Assembly: GCA_905215555.1 (NCBI GenBank)
Contig: CAJMQU010000014.1
Location: forward strand, 1-64,000
Reading direction: 5' to 3'
From: an uncultured bacterium
GTDB taxonomy: Bacteria; Bacteroidota; Bacteroidia; Bacteroidales; Bacteroidaceae
DNA length: 64,000 nucleotides
The notes under the pieces are model-generated. The model saw only the letters and a program-made list of their open reading frames with translations, ran no database searches and was not told where the DNA came from. Positions 32,201 to 41,900 of the stretch are shown here, piece after piece. Both the position numbers and the translations under genes were made by a program. The number at the start of each line of letters is the position of its first letter. Position 1 is the stretch's first letter.

Positions 32201-32450
32201 ATAATTGTTGCAAACCGGTGGATTGCGACATCTTCTTTATGCTTATATCCTTGTCGGCAACACGTGTAGAGCCATTGATCCAACCGTCAGGCACGCTTAC
32301 TGCAAACGACAAAGGACCGGATGCGCCTTGCCCATACGTGCCGAAAGTGTCGTCCACACACGATGAAAACCAGCAAAGCACACTACACACCAACACACCG
32401 GCCACAAGCCCCAGCATCAGACGAAACATAGAAGAGTGTCGCATAACCAA
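29214..32450 (-). CDS. Large fimbrillin-family lipoprotein, probable fimbrial tip or adhesin
   Basis: The 1078-residue lipoprotein has a long hydrophobic signal ending in the lipobox CWFSSC (about Cys31). Residues about 40-420 form a fimbrillin-like (Mfa1-like) domain, with QSFGLSAICYVGEWPD, KFFAYSPYSEDF and VSLQFRHALTAVTVKTG. A middle part has repeated beta segments, and the last 300 residues (NTYFQWGRKDPMLAGIYN, YDPSPAGYHVPPVNAFTG, NAYGFTVRPVRDKD) match the domain found at the C terminus of tip fimbrillins. Such proteins are made as lipidated precursors, cut by a gingipain-like protease and polymerised by strand exchange. Start codons at 32444 and 32429 are alternatives. A G9 run encodes Lys1030-Gly1033. 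Confidence 0.85.
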   Translation of the reverse strand: MVMRHSSMFRLMLGLVAGVLVCSVLCWFSSCVDDTFGTYGQGASGPLSFAVSVPDGWINGSTRVADKDISIKKMSQSTGLQQLYLITEVSEAVVEAAAFDAVTRGMPVTSGDKFINQSFGLSAICYVGEWPDTSEEEKKLTTNFAHNLRVKKSSTSTDWIPESKLDWLGSGNIKFFAYSPYSEDFKAGGESGSSDETENSTSVAGGILIHSESTVFGIPALTYTVSTVATKQPDLMVAVSDVHDRGQTGAVSLQFRHALTAVTVKTGKDMLKGSIKKVTFSGLYGKGIYKFAAKTDDANDVGSWTIPTGEKPIDFIIERNVTMSNTEDTGSMADAQGKENNYVDPDNPVSIVDGEFTLMMIPQTLPKEAKLTIVFVNDMTGTEHTLTANLSPEGKTEWGIGKKVTYSVSTTGIVITPVVKFKIDGKEVAPYSVDGKVVNETGEWKDSLCISGYLPNVELAAYAEVVQADQKEDKVRLPYIIEYSTDEGKTWASTTVPMAHSSSSVNIWNPIAETTRASDEAVARLISGVMFLPQQPAYASMQKEFFPLKFTPASEVAASTKDVPYDLTQGGETANCYIVNQPGYYSFPAVYGNARRSGTIGNGKGGVLNPAAYTYTSAGVEGETTDRILEKFVKHDDSPITDMQVEGATRAALVWQDAPNLVTDVNYDAETNMIKFHVAKETLTQGNAVIAVLDGEGEKAMVLWSWHIWTTHYDWSGKDDYKVVSANLSSESDSSGKEYHFAPCNLGYCDPHEGNPQRTVQVRFKFTLENVVGERYKEIIFSFPQSGIEKSLGGDNTYFQWGRKDPMLAGIYNKETIAYEKVLADNGVGVGSTGNAELKRPSGQLTMANKKYYPGIRAFVRGESSVSIGTAIKNPNVFYMYDRVENTKRTHWHDGKASSYDKERVINLWNSQLYKSDVFDFDGEKSVYDPSPAGYHVPPVNAFTGFGDGDVDLVNSGKISDSPTVIEIVKDGGHVKGWWLKRNVDPNGKAIFFPGSGIRDMGENQEFDFFKGKTWAAFSQITFVATSSVKGGGFQSTVFSLDSRNTGVADVLPNDTYGINVVSNNAYGFTVRPVRDKD
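29353..29361 (-). repeat. G9 homopolymer inside the tip-fimbrillin gene
   Basis: Nine Cs on the plus strand read as AAG GGG GGG GGA on the coding strand (Lys-Gly-Gly-Gly, residues 1030-1033). A one-base slip would replace the last 45 residues with another frame. The run is the longest G/C homopolymer I noticed in a coding sequence of this window. Confidence 0.85.
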
Positions 32451-32480
32451 AGTGATATTTAATGAAATACTGGTTAATAG

Positions 32481-33752
32481 TTAGTTCATAGGGGTACCAT
32501 TTACTTCACCATCACTACCCTCAGCTGTCCAACTATTAACAGAAACTGTAAAAGAAATAGGATTGTCAAGTACAGGATCACCTACGTGCTTACCTTCAGG
32601 AATATCAATTTTAATTTTATCACCCTTAGGCAAATCTGCAAGTTCTTTAATATTCTCAGGAGGATAAACTCCAGCCCCACTAGTAGGACCACAGAATTCA
32701 AGGTTATACACATATTTTTTACCATGCATCCACTCCGGTTTAATAGCTACACAAGTATATCCATACTCATCTGAATCAAATTTAGATGTAACAGGGAAAA
32801 GCTGATGGGTATGAGTATTATTATCTTTATCCTCCACCACATCACCAGAATTTCCGCCATCATGTACAGCCCCCTTATGTGTTGCTTCAACACGACAAAG
32901 CAACAATATATACGTACCATTCACAGCACTACTCTTATGCCATGCATCACCCGTTTGCGGAATCAACATCAAACTTGTATTATCCAGTGATGTAGCACTT
33001 TCCTTAGACATACCTATCAAAAAAGAGCTCTGATCCAAAAGGGAGAGTGCAGTTGCATGCTCAACACCATAGTTTGTTACTTCGGAATAATCCACCCATG
33101 ACATATAATCTGTTGCATCCTTATCAAACTTGAGAGTTCCTTTCGATTTTACATTCATCAACCATGCCCCTTTGATTTTTACAGTTTTGTCTGTATCAGT
33201 CCGCTTTGCCTTAACTACTATTTGCGCCAATGCATGTTTAAAAGTCAAATTTACATTTGTTCCTGTTGAATTATTGTGAACAGCTTCTTGATAAGCTACA
33301 ATCAAGTCATCATGCGCTTTTCCTCCCTCTTTCATAGACGATGCTACTTTAAAGTCATTAAGCGATTGACTACTATAGGTTATACTAGGTGTTACATTAA
33401 CACCTTCAGTCTCTGATTTAAAAGGCCCATAAGCCCAAAACTGGATATTGTTTACTTGTGAAGGCCAAAAAATGCCACCTCCCGTTTCTGAAACAATAGA
33501 GTAAATATTGCTATCATTTACCTTTTTAGCCAGCAGCCCATCTATAAACATAACATCACCATAACCTTCAGCGTGTGCATACACCTTGAATGCTTCCAAA
33601 TTATTAGTGTTTGTTTCCACTGCCCTTGTCATTCGCGTAGTAAACGAAATCTCTTCACCTTGATAAACCTCTTTCAGTTCATCATTCGTGCAGGAGGCTA
33701 ATGCTACGGAGAACATTGCCACCATTCCTAATAGCTTTACATTCTTTTTCAT
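32481..33752 (-). CDS. Fimbrillin family lipoprotein, probable major or anchor fimbrial subunit
   Basis: The 423-residue lipoprotein starts MKKNVKLLGMVAMFSVALASC; the lipobox VALASC gives Cys21. The mature part shows the Mfa1/FimA-like (fimbrillin) layout: EEISFTTRMTRAVETN, GGGIFWPSQVNNIQFWAYGPF, VNLTFKHALAQIVVKAKR, and at the end FTVSVNSWTAEGSDGEV, where WT(A) precedes the C-terminal strand. The frame is open 15 codons further (33797) but the signal peptide begins at 33752. It lies between the DUF5119 and tip-like genes, 30 bases before the latter. The Arg in FTTRMTRAVE could be the protease cut site used in fimbria assembly (inference). Confidence 0.87.
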   Translation of the reverse strand: MKKNVKLLGMVAMFSVALASCTNDELKEVYQGEEISFTTRMTRAVETNTNNLEAFKVYAHAEGYGDVMFIDGLLAKKVNDSNIYSIVSETGGGIFWPSQVNNIQFWAYGPFKSETEGVNVTPSITYSSQSLNDFKVASSMKEGGKAHDDLIVAYQEAVHNNSTGTNVNLTFKHALAQIVVKAKRTDTDKTVKIKGAWLMNVKSKGTLKFDKDATDYMSWVDYSEVTNYGVEHATALSLLDQSSFLIGMSKESATSLDNTSLMLIPQTGDAWHKSSAVNGTYILLLCRVEATHKGAVHDGGNSGDVVEDKDNNTHTHQLFPVTSKFDSDEYGYTCVAIKPEWMHGKKYVYNLEFCGPTSGAGVYPPENIKELADLPKGDKIKIDIPEGKHVGDPVLDNPISFTVSVNSWTAEGSDGEVNGTPMN

Positions 33753-33793
33753 AACCGTTTTCTTAATAAATTTATTGTTCTTTTTAATTCTTC

Positions 33794-34738
33794 TCAATTC
33801 ATATTAATGTCATTGTCCACCACATCATCCCACCCGTCAATGGAAGGTGTCATTCCCCCTGTAACTAGTGGTAGTTTTAGACCATCGTCAATTAGGATAT
33901 GGATTTCTTTTGGTCCATCCTCATTGCCGTTACCGTTATGCACTTTGTCAGTCACATCAAAGTTATGATACGTCTGCCGCGAAGTATATATAAAAAATGT
34001 ATGCTTTCCCTCCTCCATTGGGCAGTGACCAAACGTCGGGAAGCGCGCCACAAGCTTTTTCTCATCGTAGCGGCGTTCCAACTCGAACGGCATGGTCACC
34101 GAGGCACCGGCTGAGACACTTTTTTTCAACCGCCAACCCTCAGCCATACCGGACAAGGCACCGCTCACATCAAGCATAGGATCCATATTCTCCACATTAC
34201 ATACTTCTATTGTGTACCATGTGGTTACCTCCATAGGTTTCAACGTGACAGATTGCCCCTCTACCCTTTCTTGCAGCTCTATATGCTCGTGCTGCCCTCC
34301 CCACACTACTTCGGGAATACCACGCACCGGCTCGCCTGCCGTGGCCTCAGGAGGCAATGCTGCCAACCCGCCTCTTCCCATCGGGTCAAGGATGGACTGA
34401 GGTTTAGTATAAAGCCAGAAAGAGTCATACATATTGCCGCCATCTCCCACGAAGTCTAATTCTCCGTTGTGGAACAACAGTTTGTATTCATCTGCCTCTA
34501 CACGCACCTTTCCACCTATAGCCAGAGGCAGTTCGCGGCTGGTGTAATAGCTTCCGTCCATCCGGAAGAATTGTACTACCATCGTACGCGGATCGGCATC
34601 CGGTGCCTCAGTCCAGTCGAAACGGATATCAAGATCGACCATGTGAGCATGGTCGTAACAAAGTTCTTTATGATCGCATGACTGCAACAGCCATGCAAGC
34701 AAAAGCACAGCCCACAATCTCCAGATAAGCCGCATCAT
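33794..34738 (-). CDS. DUF5119 lipoprotein, fimbrial accessory (FimB/Mfa2-like role)
   Basis: The 314-residue lipoprotein starts MMRLIWRLWAVLLLAWLLQSC with the lipobox LLQSC (Cys21) followed by DHKELCYDH, the DUF5119 signature. The body is beta-rich with two sandwich-like halves (about 28-150 and 160-295). Such proteins accompany DUF3575 and fimbrillin genes and probably serve as anchor or first subunit. The open frame runs 37 codons upstream, but I start at 34738: the ATG overlaps the stop of the gene before it as ATGA, which implies translational coupling. Confidence 0.83.
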   Translation of the reverse strand: MMRLIWRLWAVLLLAWLLQSCDHKELCYDHAHMVDLDIRFDWTEAPDADPRTMVVQFFRMDGSYYTSRELPLAIGGKVRVEADEYKLLFHNGELDFVGDGGNMYDSFWLYTKPQSILDPMGRGGLAALPPEATAGEPVRGIPEVVWGGQHEHIELQERVEGQSVTLKPMEVTTWYTIEVCNVENMDPMLDVSGALSGMAEGWRLKKSVSAGASVTMPFELERRYDEKKLVARFPTFGHCPMEEGKHTFFIYTSRQTYHNFDVTDKVHNGNGNEDGPKEIHILIDDGLKLPLVTGGMTPSIDGWDDVVDNDINMN

Positions 34739-36102
34739 CGCGCACCTCCTTTCTTTCCGTAGCGGCCACCCACATGCCAGACAAGCGACACTTCCGCCTT
34801 TGTCGGGCCGAACCATTTCCGCTCGTGAGTAGAATCCCATACATAACAATCGTCCTGAGGACGATATTTCATATAGTCTCCCTGCAAATACCCCACTCCT
34901 AGCGTGAAGTCGATATTGAATAACTTACCCACCGGCAAAGAGTAGCCATAAGAAAATCCTGCCGCCCAAGTCCAGCGGTCGCCCAAATAGCCGTCACCTC
35001 CCCATTCCACATCGTAGGTAAACATCTGTCCGTACACTCCCACATGATGCCCGCACATCCTTTTCCGACCTTTCCTATCTGATGAAAACCACCGGCGTAC
35101 TTCTACATCGCCTCCATATGTTCTGAGGAAACGATGCTTTGCCCCTTGGCTCCACCATGCATACATCCAGTTGACACCCACCGACCAAGCTGTTCCTACA
35201 GGCACTTCAAACCCGATATTCGGCACTGCCACAGTATTATAGAGCAAGTTGGTCTTCAGTAGTAATCCCCGTTTGCGTTCTTTCCGCAACGGTATATTAT
35301 TTTCAGATTCGTGCCGGACGGTTACCATAACGTTGTTCGCAGGTACAAGTACAGTCATCTCCACACAATCGTTATGCACCCCGGCACGATTTTCGCTTGC
35401 CAAGGTATCTGGTTGCAGGGATGCTTCTTCTGGTATAGAGGCATTCCAAGCGCTGGCATCAACTACTACTTCTCCCGCCCTAACCGAAGACTTTTGAAGC
35501 AACTCTTTCTCATAAATTATCAGAAAGCGGGTGTTCCGTAAATCTGGAAAGAAATGTTCCGACATATATCTCCATGCACGCCCACCCCGCAACATGCATA
35601 GACGATTCTTACGTCCATCCACAATACGTCCTTCCTCAAATACCCAGATAGGCGTGTTTGCTATGATTTCAACAGCCTCATCGCGCCAAGGCTGATCGGA
35701 AGCCGCAATCATCTCACTCAGCAACTCCCACCCCACATCGGAAGGACCGACATGAACCACAGAATCAGCCAAAGAAGTTTTTTCGAGGATATAAGCACGC
35801 ACATTGCGGGCACGTTTTTCCGACAGAGTATGATTCCAGGATGTATATCCCTCAGGCGAGGCACACCCCTTCACCGTTACAAATTTCACAATGGAAAGCG
35901 AATCGCTGACAGCAGCATTCAAGAGCGTAATCAAACTGTCCAGCTGTGACCGATTGTCACAATAAGAAGAATCGACAGAAGAATACCCCTGCCGAAAATT
36001 TATACGAATATGTAATGTATCTTGATATGCCGTTAGATTTTGCGCAGATAAATTAAACCCTAAAAATAACATTAAATGGCACGCAATTACTATGCTTTTC
36101 AT
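34735..36102 (-). CDS. OmpA-like/DUF3575 outer-membrane protein, first gene of the fimbrial operon
   Basis: The 455-residue protein has a signal peptide (MKSIVIACHLMLFLGFNLSAQ). Residues about 25-200 form an OmpA-like peptidoglycan-binding domain, with VKGCASPEGYTSWNHTLSEKRARNVRAYI as its conserved turn and helix. From about 275 on, KRGLLLKTNLLYNTVAVPNIGFEVPVG opens the DUF3575 barrel, which ends VSLVWHVGGRYGKKGGAR. It probably anchors the fimbrial machinery to the outer membrane and cell wall. A consensus promoter sits 59 bases upstream of the start. Confidence 0.85.
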   Translation of the reverse strand: MKSIVIACHLMLFLGFNLSAQNLTAYQDTLHIRINFRQGYSSVDSSYCDNRSQLDSLITLLNAAVSDSLSIVKFVTVKGCASPEGYTSWNHTLSEKRARNVRAYILEKTSLADSVVHVGPSDVGWELLSEMIAASDQPWRDEAVEIIANTPIWVFEEGRIVDGRKNRLCMLRGGRAWRYMSEHFFPDLRNTRFLIIYEKELLQKSSVRAGEVVVDASAWNASIPEEASLQPDTLASENRAGVHNDCVEMTVLVPANNVMVTVRHESENNIPLRKERKRGLLLKTNLLYNTVAVPNIGFEVPVGTAWSVGVNWMYAWWSQGAKHRFLRTYGGDVEVRRWFSSDRKGRKRMCGHHVGVYGQMFTYDVEWGGDGYLGDRWTWAAGFSYGYSLPVGKLFNIDFTLGVGYLQGDYMKYRPQDDCYVWDSTHERKWFGPTKAEVSLVWHVGGRYGKKGGAR

Positions 36103-36160
36103 AAATACATGACACTAATAAAATCTTATTTATCTCTTATTTTATCTAATTTTATCGTTG

Positions 36161-36193
36161 CAAAATTATATATTATAGCAAAAAAATCACAAA
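36161..36193 (-). promoter_or_regulatory. Promoter of the fimbrial operon
   Basis: A -33 TTTG (36193-36190), a 21-bp spacer and a -7 TAATTTTG (36168-36161) on the minus strand. The predicted start near 36154 gives a leader of about 50 bases. I looked for inverted repeats that would make it an invertible promoter and found none. Confidence 0.7.
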
Positions 36194-36271
36194 CTACTTA
36201 ACAATATATAACAAATAGGCATTATAATTCCTCTCTATATCTGCTTGTTAATGCATATAAGGCTTATCACT

Positions 36272-38749
36272 TTATTCAAATAACAACATACAAGAATCCC
36301 CCGCAGCCAACTGCAAAGCAATCGTCTTGCCTGGATAAGCATTACTCTGCCCGTTCACAATTGTTCTTGCCTGTTTGACGCCTGTCGGCATCTTTATGCG
36401 AAAGTTTCCCGGCACAGTTGCCCTAAGCATAGCTTTCACAGCCTTTCCGTCTTTCCACTCCAAATCTACCGATATGCCGCCGCGAGCTCTCATCCCACGG
36501 AAGTTTCCAGTATGCCAACTCTTCGGCAAAGCAGGCAACAGATGAATAAACCCTTCATGGCTCTGCATCAACATTTCACCAATACCGGCTGCACCACCAT
36601 AATTACCATCAATCTGGAAAGGGGGGTGCGAACAAAATAAATTCGGAAACGTCCCACTACCGTGATGTTTAGTCTGTGGATCGACTGCCGGATGAAGAAG
36701 ACTTCTGAAAAGCGTCCAGGCACGGTCACCATCACCCAAGCGAGCCCAGAAGTTTATCTTCCAGGCACGACTCCAACCTGTACCACCATCACCACGACGG
36801 TTCAACGTAGCACGGCAAGCATTGGCAAGTTCGGGCGTAGCGTCAGGAGAAATCAGATTACCCGGATGTAAACCATAAAGATGGGAAACATGACGATGAT
36901 GTACATCCTGTTCTTTATAATCTTCCAGCCACTCTTGCAGATAGCCTCCCTTGCTGATTTGCATTGGTGGAAACTTCTCCAGAGCCTCCCGCAATTTCGC
37001 AGCATAATCATCATCACACTCCAATATAGAGGCGGCTTCAATCACGTTCGTATAAAGTTCAGTCAACAATTGAACATCCATCGTTGGCCCCATGCAAACA
37101 CTGACAGGTGTCGGGTCGTCTCCTACAAAGAAAGCGTTCTCAGGAGAAGACGTAGGAGCCGTCACCAGCCAACCATGCTTAGGTTCACGCACCATTGTAG
37201 AATGGAAAAACTCAGAAGCACCCTTCAGTATGGGATATATCTTTTTCAGATATTCTATATCCTGGGTATATTGATAATGCTCCCAAAGATGTGCACACAG
37301 CCAGGCGCCACCGGTATTAGTCGCGCCCCAGGAAGGATGTTCGCCCGGAGCTGTGTAGTTCCAGACATTCGTCATCATGTGGAGCACCCAGCCTTGAGCA
37401 TGATTGCCATAAAAGGTGCGGGCAGTCTCCTTTCCCGAAGGAACAAGGCGTTCAACAAGACCCGTCAAAGGCTGATAAAGTTCCGAAAGGCCGGCCTGTT
37501 CAAGAGGCCAGTGATTCATCTGAATATTGATATTGGTGTGATAGTCGCCATTCCAGGGAGTTTGCACTCCATTCGCCCACAATCCCTGCAAATTCGGTGG
37601 CAGGCTACCGGGACGGGTACTACTGATAAGCAAATAACGGCCATAGTTATAATACAGCGCAGCCAAGGCAGGAGATTCCCGTTCTGTGAAACGAACGATA
37701 CGCTCATTGGTCGGCAACGCATCATCTTCCGTAGCAGGAAGAGTTAAAGAAACGCGGTCATAAAGTTCGCGATGGGAGGAGTTATTAAGTTGAGGATCGA
37801 GAATGGAAAGTTGAGAGCTGGGAGGCGTGGCGGCATCCAGCAGGCTGTCACAAACTTCTTTATAGCGACTTCCGGGGAAATCTGTGCCGACAGCGGCATA
37901 GGAAGTAGTAGCTGAAATTATCAGCCAGGCTTCCGTCCCCTGCGTCAACATTATGCCGTCTTCGGCAGAAATAAACTGCTTCCCGCCTTTGGAAACCACC
38001 CTCATGGCAACCCGATATTTCATTCCGTCCTGACCGGGTTTGCCACTATCCAAGGCACCTTCCAGCAAAAGTGTACCCGCTTCCTTCCCCCTGCCGGGAA
38101 CCAAAGACACCGTCCCTTGCTGCGGACGGGAAAGAGAAGCTGTGAAAAAGAGAGAACGGCGGCGACTGGCTGTCAGGTGTATAATCATGACATCCTTATC
38201 ACGGGAAGTGTAATATTCACGCTGATAATCAATGCCCCCTTTCGTAAAAGCAGTATAGACCACAGCATCACGCAAATCGAGCCAACGACGATAATTGGTG
38301 ACCGGAACCACCTCATCGGAAGCAAATTTCTTCTTGACCGGAATACTGAAATTCAAGGTAAGGTCGGCCAACATCTGATAATTGCCATAAGTACCACCCG
38401 ATTCGGGTTTCTTAGGAACAAAACTGTTATACATCAACTCTTGTGCCTCTTTATTCTTACCTTCAAACAAAAGTTGCTGAATGGCAGGTAAACTACGGGA
38501 TGCATCGGGATTACCATAATCGGCCTCCATACCGCTCCAAAGTGAAATTTCATTCAGTACAATATGTTCCTTGTCAATACCTCCGTCGGGCATCATACCC
38601 AAACGCCCGTTACCCAAAGGCAGGGTTTCTTCCCAAATGGTAGCCGGAGCGGTGTAATAAAGCTGATGGTTGTGGTTATCTGCCAACGTATCGGCCACTG
38701 CGATTAGTGAAGAAGCAGAAGTAAGGAAAAACAAGATTAGTGTTTTCAT
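36272..38749 (-). CDS. GH95 glycoside hydrolase, probable alpha-1,2-L-fucosidase
   Basis: The 825-residue enzyme has a signal peptide (cut about 19-23), an N-terminal beta-super-sandwich (LYYTAPATIWEETLPLGNGRLGMM) and an (alpha/alpha)6 barrel. The GH95 catalytic residues can be placed against bifidobacterial AfcA: Asn406 and Asn408 (DYHTNINIQMNHW), general acid Glu537 (TSSPENAF) and Asp714 (FQIDGNYGGAAG). His404, two before the first Asn, is the residue seen in fucosidases, while a known alpha-L-galactosidase has Thr (from memory). It acts by inversion, probably at the cell surface or in the periplasm. It is the last gene of the locus and has its own -7 box after a terminator. Confidence 0.9.
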   Translation of the reverse strand: MKTLILFFLTSASSLIAVADTLADNHNHQLYYTAPATIWEETLPLGNGRLGMMPDGGIDKEHIVLNEISLWSGMEADYGNPDASRSLPAIQQLLFEGKNKEAQELMYNSFVPKKPESGGTYGNYQMLADLTLNFSIPVKKKFASDEVVPVTNYRRWLDLRDAVVYTAFTKGGIDYQREYYTSRDKDVMIIHLTASRRRSLFFTASLSRPQQGTVSLVPGRGKEAGTLLLEGALDSGKPGQDGMKYRVAMRVVSKGGKQFISAEDGIMLTQGTEAWLIISATTSYAAVGTDFPGSRYKEVCDSLLDAATPPSSQLSILDPQLNNSSHRELYDRVSLTLPATEDDALPTNERIVRFTERESPALAALYYNYGRYLLISSTRPGSLPPNLQGLWANGVQTPWNGDYHTNINIQMNHWPLEQAGLSELYQPLTGLVERLVPSGKETARTFYGNHAQGWVLHMMTNVWNYTAPGEHPSWGATNTGGAWLCAHLWEHYQYTQDIEYLKKIYPILKGASEFFHSTMVREPKHGWLVTAPTSSPENAFFVGDDPTPVSVCMGPTMDVQLLTELYTNVIEAASILECDDDYAAKLREALEKFPPMQISKGGYLQEWLEDYKEQDVHHRHVSHLYGLHPGNLISPDATPELANACRATLNRRGDGGTGWSRAWKINFWARLGDGDRAWTLFRSLLHPAVDPQTKHHGSGTFPNLFCSHPPFQIDGNYGGAAGIGEMLMQSHEGFIHLLPALPKSWHTGNFRGMRARGGISVDLEWKDGKAVKAMLRATVPGNFRIKMPTGVKQARTIVNGQSNAYPGKTIALQLAAGDSCMLLFE

Positions 38750-38825
38750 ACGTAAAATATAAATATGCCTCGCCTTATCGGAGAAGCGTTATTAAAATCA
38801 TTCCCATCCATATCAATGTCACGGG

Positions 38826-38833
38826 CAAAGATA
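38826..38833 (-). promoter_or_regulatory. Probable -7 box for the GH95 gene
   Basis: TATCTTTG on the minus strand, 77 bases before the ATG, located just after the terminator of the upstream GH2 gene. The -33 position carries TTTC rather than TTTG and overlaps the terminator stem. Confidence 0.5.
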
Positions 38834-38843
38834 CTATAAAATA

Positions 38844-38880
38844 GGACAGGAAGAAACTTTTTGCCATTCTCTTCCTGTCC
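38844..38880 (-). terminator. Terminator after the GH2 beta-galactosidase gene
   Basis: An 11-bp perfect stem (GGACAGGAAGA with TCTTCCTGTCC) and 15-base loop, followed on the minus strand by TATTTTATAG. It lies 28 bases after the GH2 stop and splits the GH95 gene from the SusC/SusD operon. Confidence 0.75.
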
Positions 38881-38908
38881 AGACCTATTTAGTGTTATCC
38901 CTGAAAAA

Positions 38909-41900
38909 TTATTCTACATCAGATTCCAGCGGCAGTAGAAAGAAAGAGAATTCATAATCCTTATAAGGAAGACGATACTCTTCCAACGGCAATGCTCCCC
39001 AGCTGTTGACACCTCCGACTCCCATCTGAACCTTATCTATACACAGATTGATATAATCAACACGAGGAACAAATTCCGAATGTCTTTGATCTTTCCGTTC
39101 ACCGTCATCCAAAGATTCAATGGTATAGTGCAAAGCCGACATCGAACAAGGGGCGTCTGCTACAAACTTCAGCCCATTGCCTCCCCGATCCGTCTGTTTC
39201 CACCAGCGGATATCCGTTTTCGTCCCATTCTCCTGCGGACGGATATAGGAATAGAACTGACTGCTAACATTCTGCTGATATTTACCCAGGAAAGTTGCAT
39301 GATTACGGTCCGAATAATTCTCACCCGGTCCCCTGCCATAATAACTGATCTGTTCCAATTCCTGAGGTAACCGCATCTGCATGCCAAAACGGAATAAATC
39401 GGAAATTTTCGCTGATTGGTCAACAAACATCCTTTGAGTCACCTTGACCGCACCGTTGTTATTAATGACATAAGTCAGATACAATTTAGCTTTCACTGCA
39501 TTCATTGTATATTCCGCATCTATCTGGACAAGATTATCGGCTACCTTATGTTCCAGTTTATTCAAGTAAATTCCTGTATTTTTCCAGGCAGCATATTTCA
39601 TTTGCAGTCCGGCACCCAAATCATTGTCAGTCGGAGCCCGCCAGAAATTAGGTTTCAGTTTGCCACCCTCTTCCACCAACTGCATGCCTTTCATCTCATA
39701 CCTGCACAAGTAACCATCGTGCTTATCAAAATCCAGACGGAAATTTTCACCTTCTATTATCAGAAAATTCACATCATTATCTCTGATAGCCGGAACATCT
39801 GTCCTTGTTTTGATTCCCCTTACATTATCAACAGACCGTTCAAGATTCTTATAAGGCCGGACAACCAATTGGTTTCTTGACACGATATGTCCTGCCGACA
39901 GTAAAGTTTCAGCCTTCCTGAGCTTAAAGAAGATATTCAGCAGCACCTCCTTATCCCGGCAAATATCATCTGCAGCATATCCCAACCGGACAATTCCGGT
40001 TTGTTGAGGAGCAACATCCAGATTATCGACAATGCCTTTCCGGATAACCTCTCCATCAGCCAAAAGTTCCCATTCGGCATAATACGCACTCAAGTCACGG
40101 AAGAAATTTTCATTATAAACATTAATCTTGCCACTTTCCAAGTCTGCCGGAGTCGCCCAAACAGATTGATAGAAATGACCGACTTCATACATATGGGGAT
40201 TAGGTTTCCGATCCGGACTAATCAGCCCGTTATCCATAAAATTGTTATCTGACGCATCATACGGACTCCAGTCACCGCCATAGGCATAGAAAGAAATACC
40301 TTCCTTGTTTTTCCAACGCAGTGATTGGTCGACAAAGTCCCAGATAAAGCCACCCTGATACTTCGGGTACTTACGAATCAAATCCCAATATTCTTTGAAT
40401 CCTCCCGCAGAATTACCCATCGCGTGAGTGTATTCACACTGAATCAAAGGTTTCTCTATGTTTCCCTCACAATACTTCTTGTTGCCCTCATAATCCTGAT
40501 ACATGGGGCAATACACATCAGTAAATTCATTTGTGCCCGCCTGTTCATACTGTACAGCCCGTGTTTTGTCTTCACTCTTAATCCACGTGTAGCATGCCTC
40601 GAAGTTCGGACCGAACCCAGCCTCATTTCCTAACGACCAAAAGATTATGGAAGGATGATTATAACTGCGCTGCACATTGCGCTGATTACGTTCCAGATGA
40701 GCTTTCGCAAAGAGCGGATTCTTAGCTAATGTTTTATGTCCCCCTATTCCATGTGACTCAACATTCGCTTCAGCTACCACATAAAGTCCGTACCGGTCGC
40801 ATAAGTCATACCACAGATTATCATTGGGATAGTGGCTAGTGCGGACAGCATTGATATTGAAAGCTTTCATAATCCTGATATCCTGAATCATCCGTTGCGG
40901 GGAGACGTAGTATCCATTATCCGGATCCATCTCATGACGATTGACTCCCTTAAACAATACGGGTTGCCCATTTACCCATATCTGTGAATCTCTCAATTCT
41001 ATTTTACGGAATCCCACATTAACGGGAATCACTTCCAGAACACGATCCTTATCTTTCAAGGTAGCAAGCAATGTATAAAGCACCGGAGTCTCCGCCGACC
41101 ATTTCTCCGGATTGAGAACTTCCATGCCAGTCGAAACTTTGCCCGAACCTTTTACGGACGTCGTCACTACCTCCTTACCCGATGCATCCAGCAACTTCAA
41201 GTCGACACTACCACTTCCTTTAATATCCACTGTTACATCCAATGTCGCATCCTTATATTGAGCATCTAGGTTAGGCGTAACGCGGATATCCCTGATATAC
41301 TTTTTATTGCGGGCATACAAATAGCAATCGCGCCCTACCCCGGCCAGCCGCAGAAAATCCTGGTCTTCCAAATAAGAGCCGTCACACCAGCGAAATATCT
41401 GAAATGCAATCAGATTCTTCCCTGGTTTGAGGTACTTCGTCAAGTTAAACTCAGCCTCCAGCTTACTGTCTTCACTATAACCGACGAATTGTCCGTTCAC
41501 CCACAAGTAGATATTGGAAGACACCGAACCGAAATGAGCGAAAACCTCCTTCTCCCTCCAGTCAGCCGGAACAATAATCTCTTTACGATAGGAACCTACC
41601 TGATTTCCTTCGACAGGTATAGTCGGCGGTTCACCTGCAAACTGATTCCTCCACGGATAACCGTAATTGACATAAAGGGGAACTCCATATCCGTTTAACG
41701 CCCACAGTCCGGGCACTTGCATGTCATTCCAACTCTTATCATCATAACCGGTCTTATAAAAATCCACCGGACGCATATCAGCATTTTTCACCCAAAGGAA
41801 TTTCCATACCCCATTAAGTGACATGAAGTTTTGTGAGGCTTCCTTGCATCTTCCCAATGCACTGCCTTCATCCTGGTAAGCAAAATAATTCGTATGCATA

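Noticed and set aside
36103..36271. Invertible promoter upstream of the fimbrial operon
   Set aside because: I searched both sides of the promoter for inverted repeats of the kind used by Bacteroides invertases and found none.
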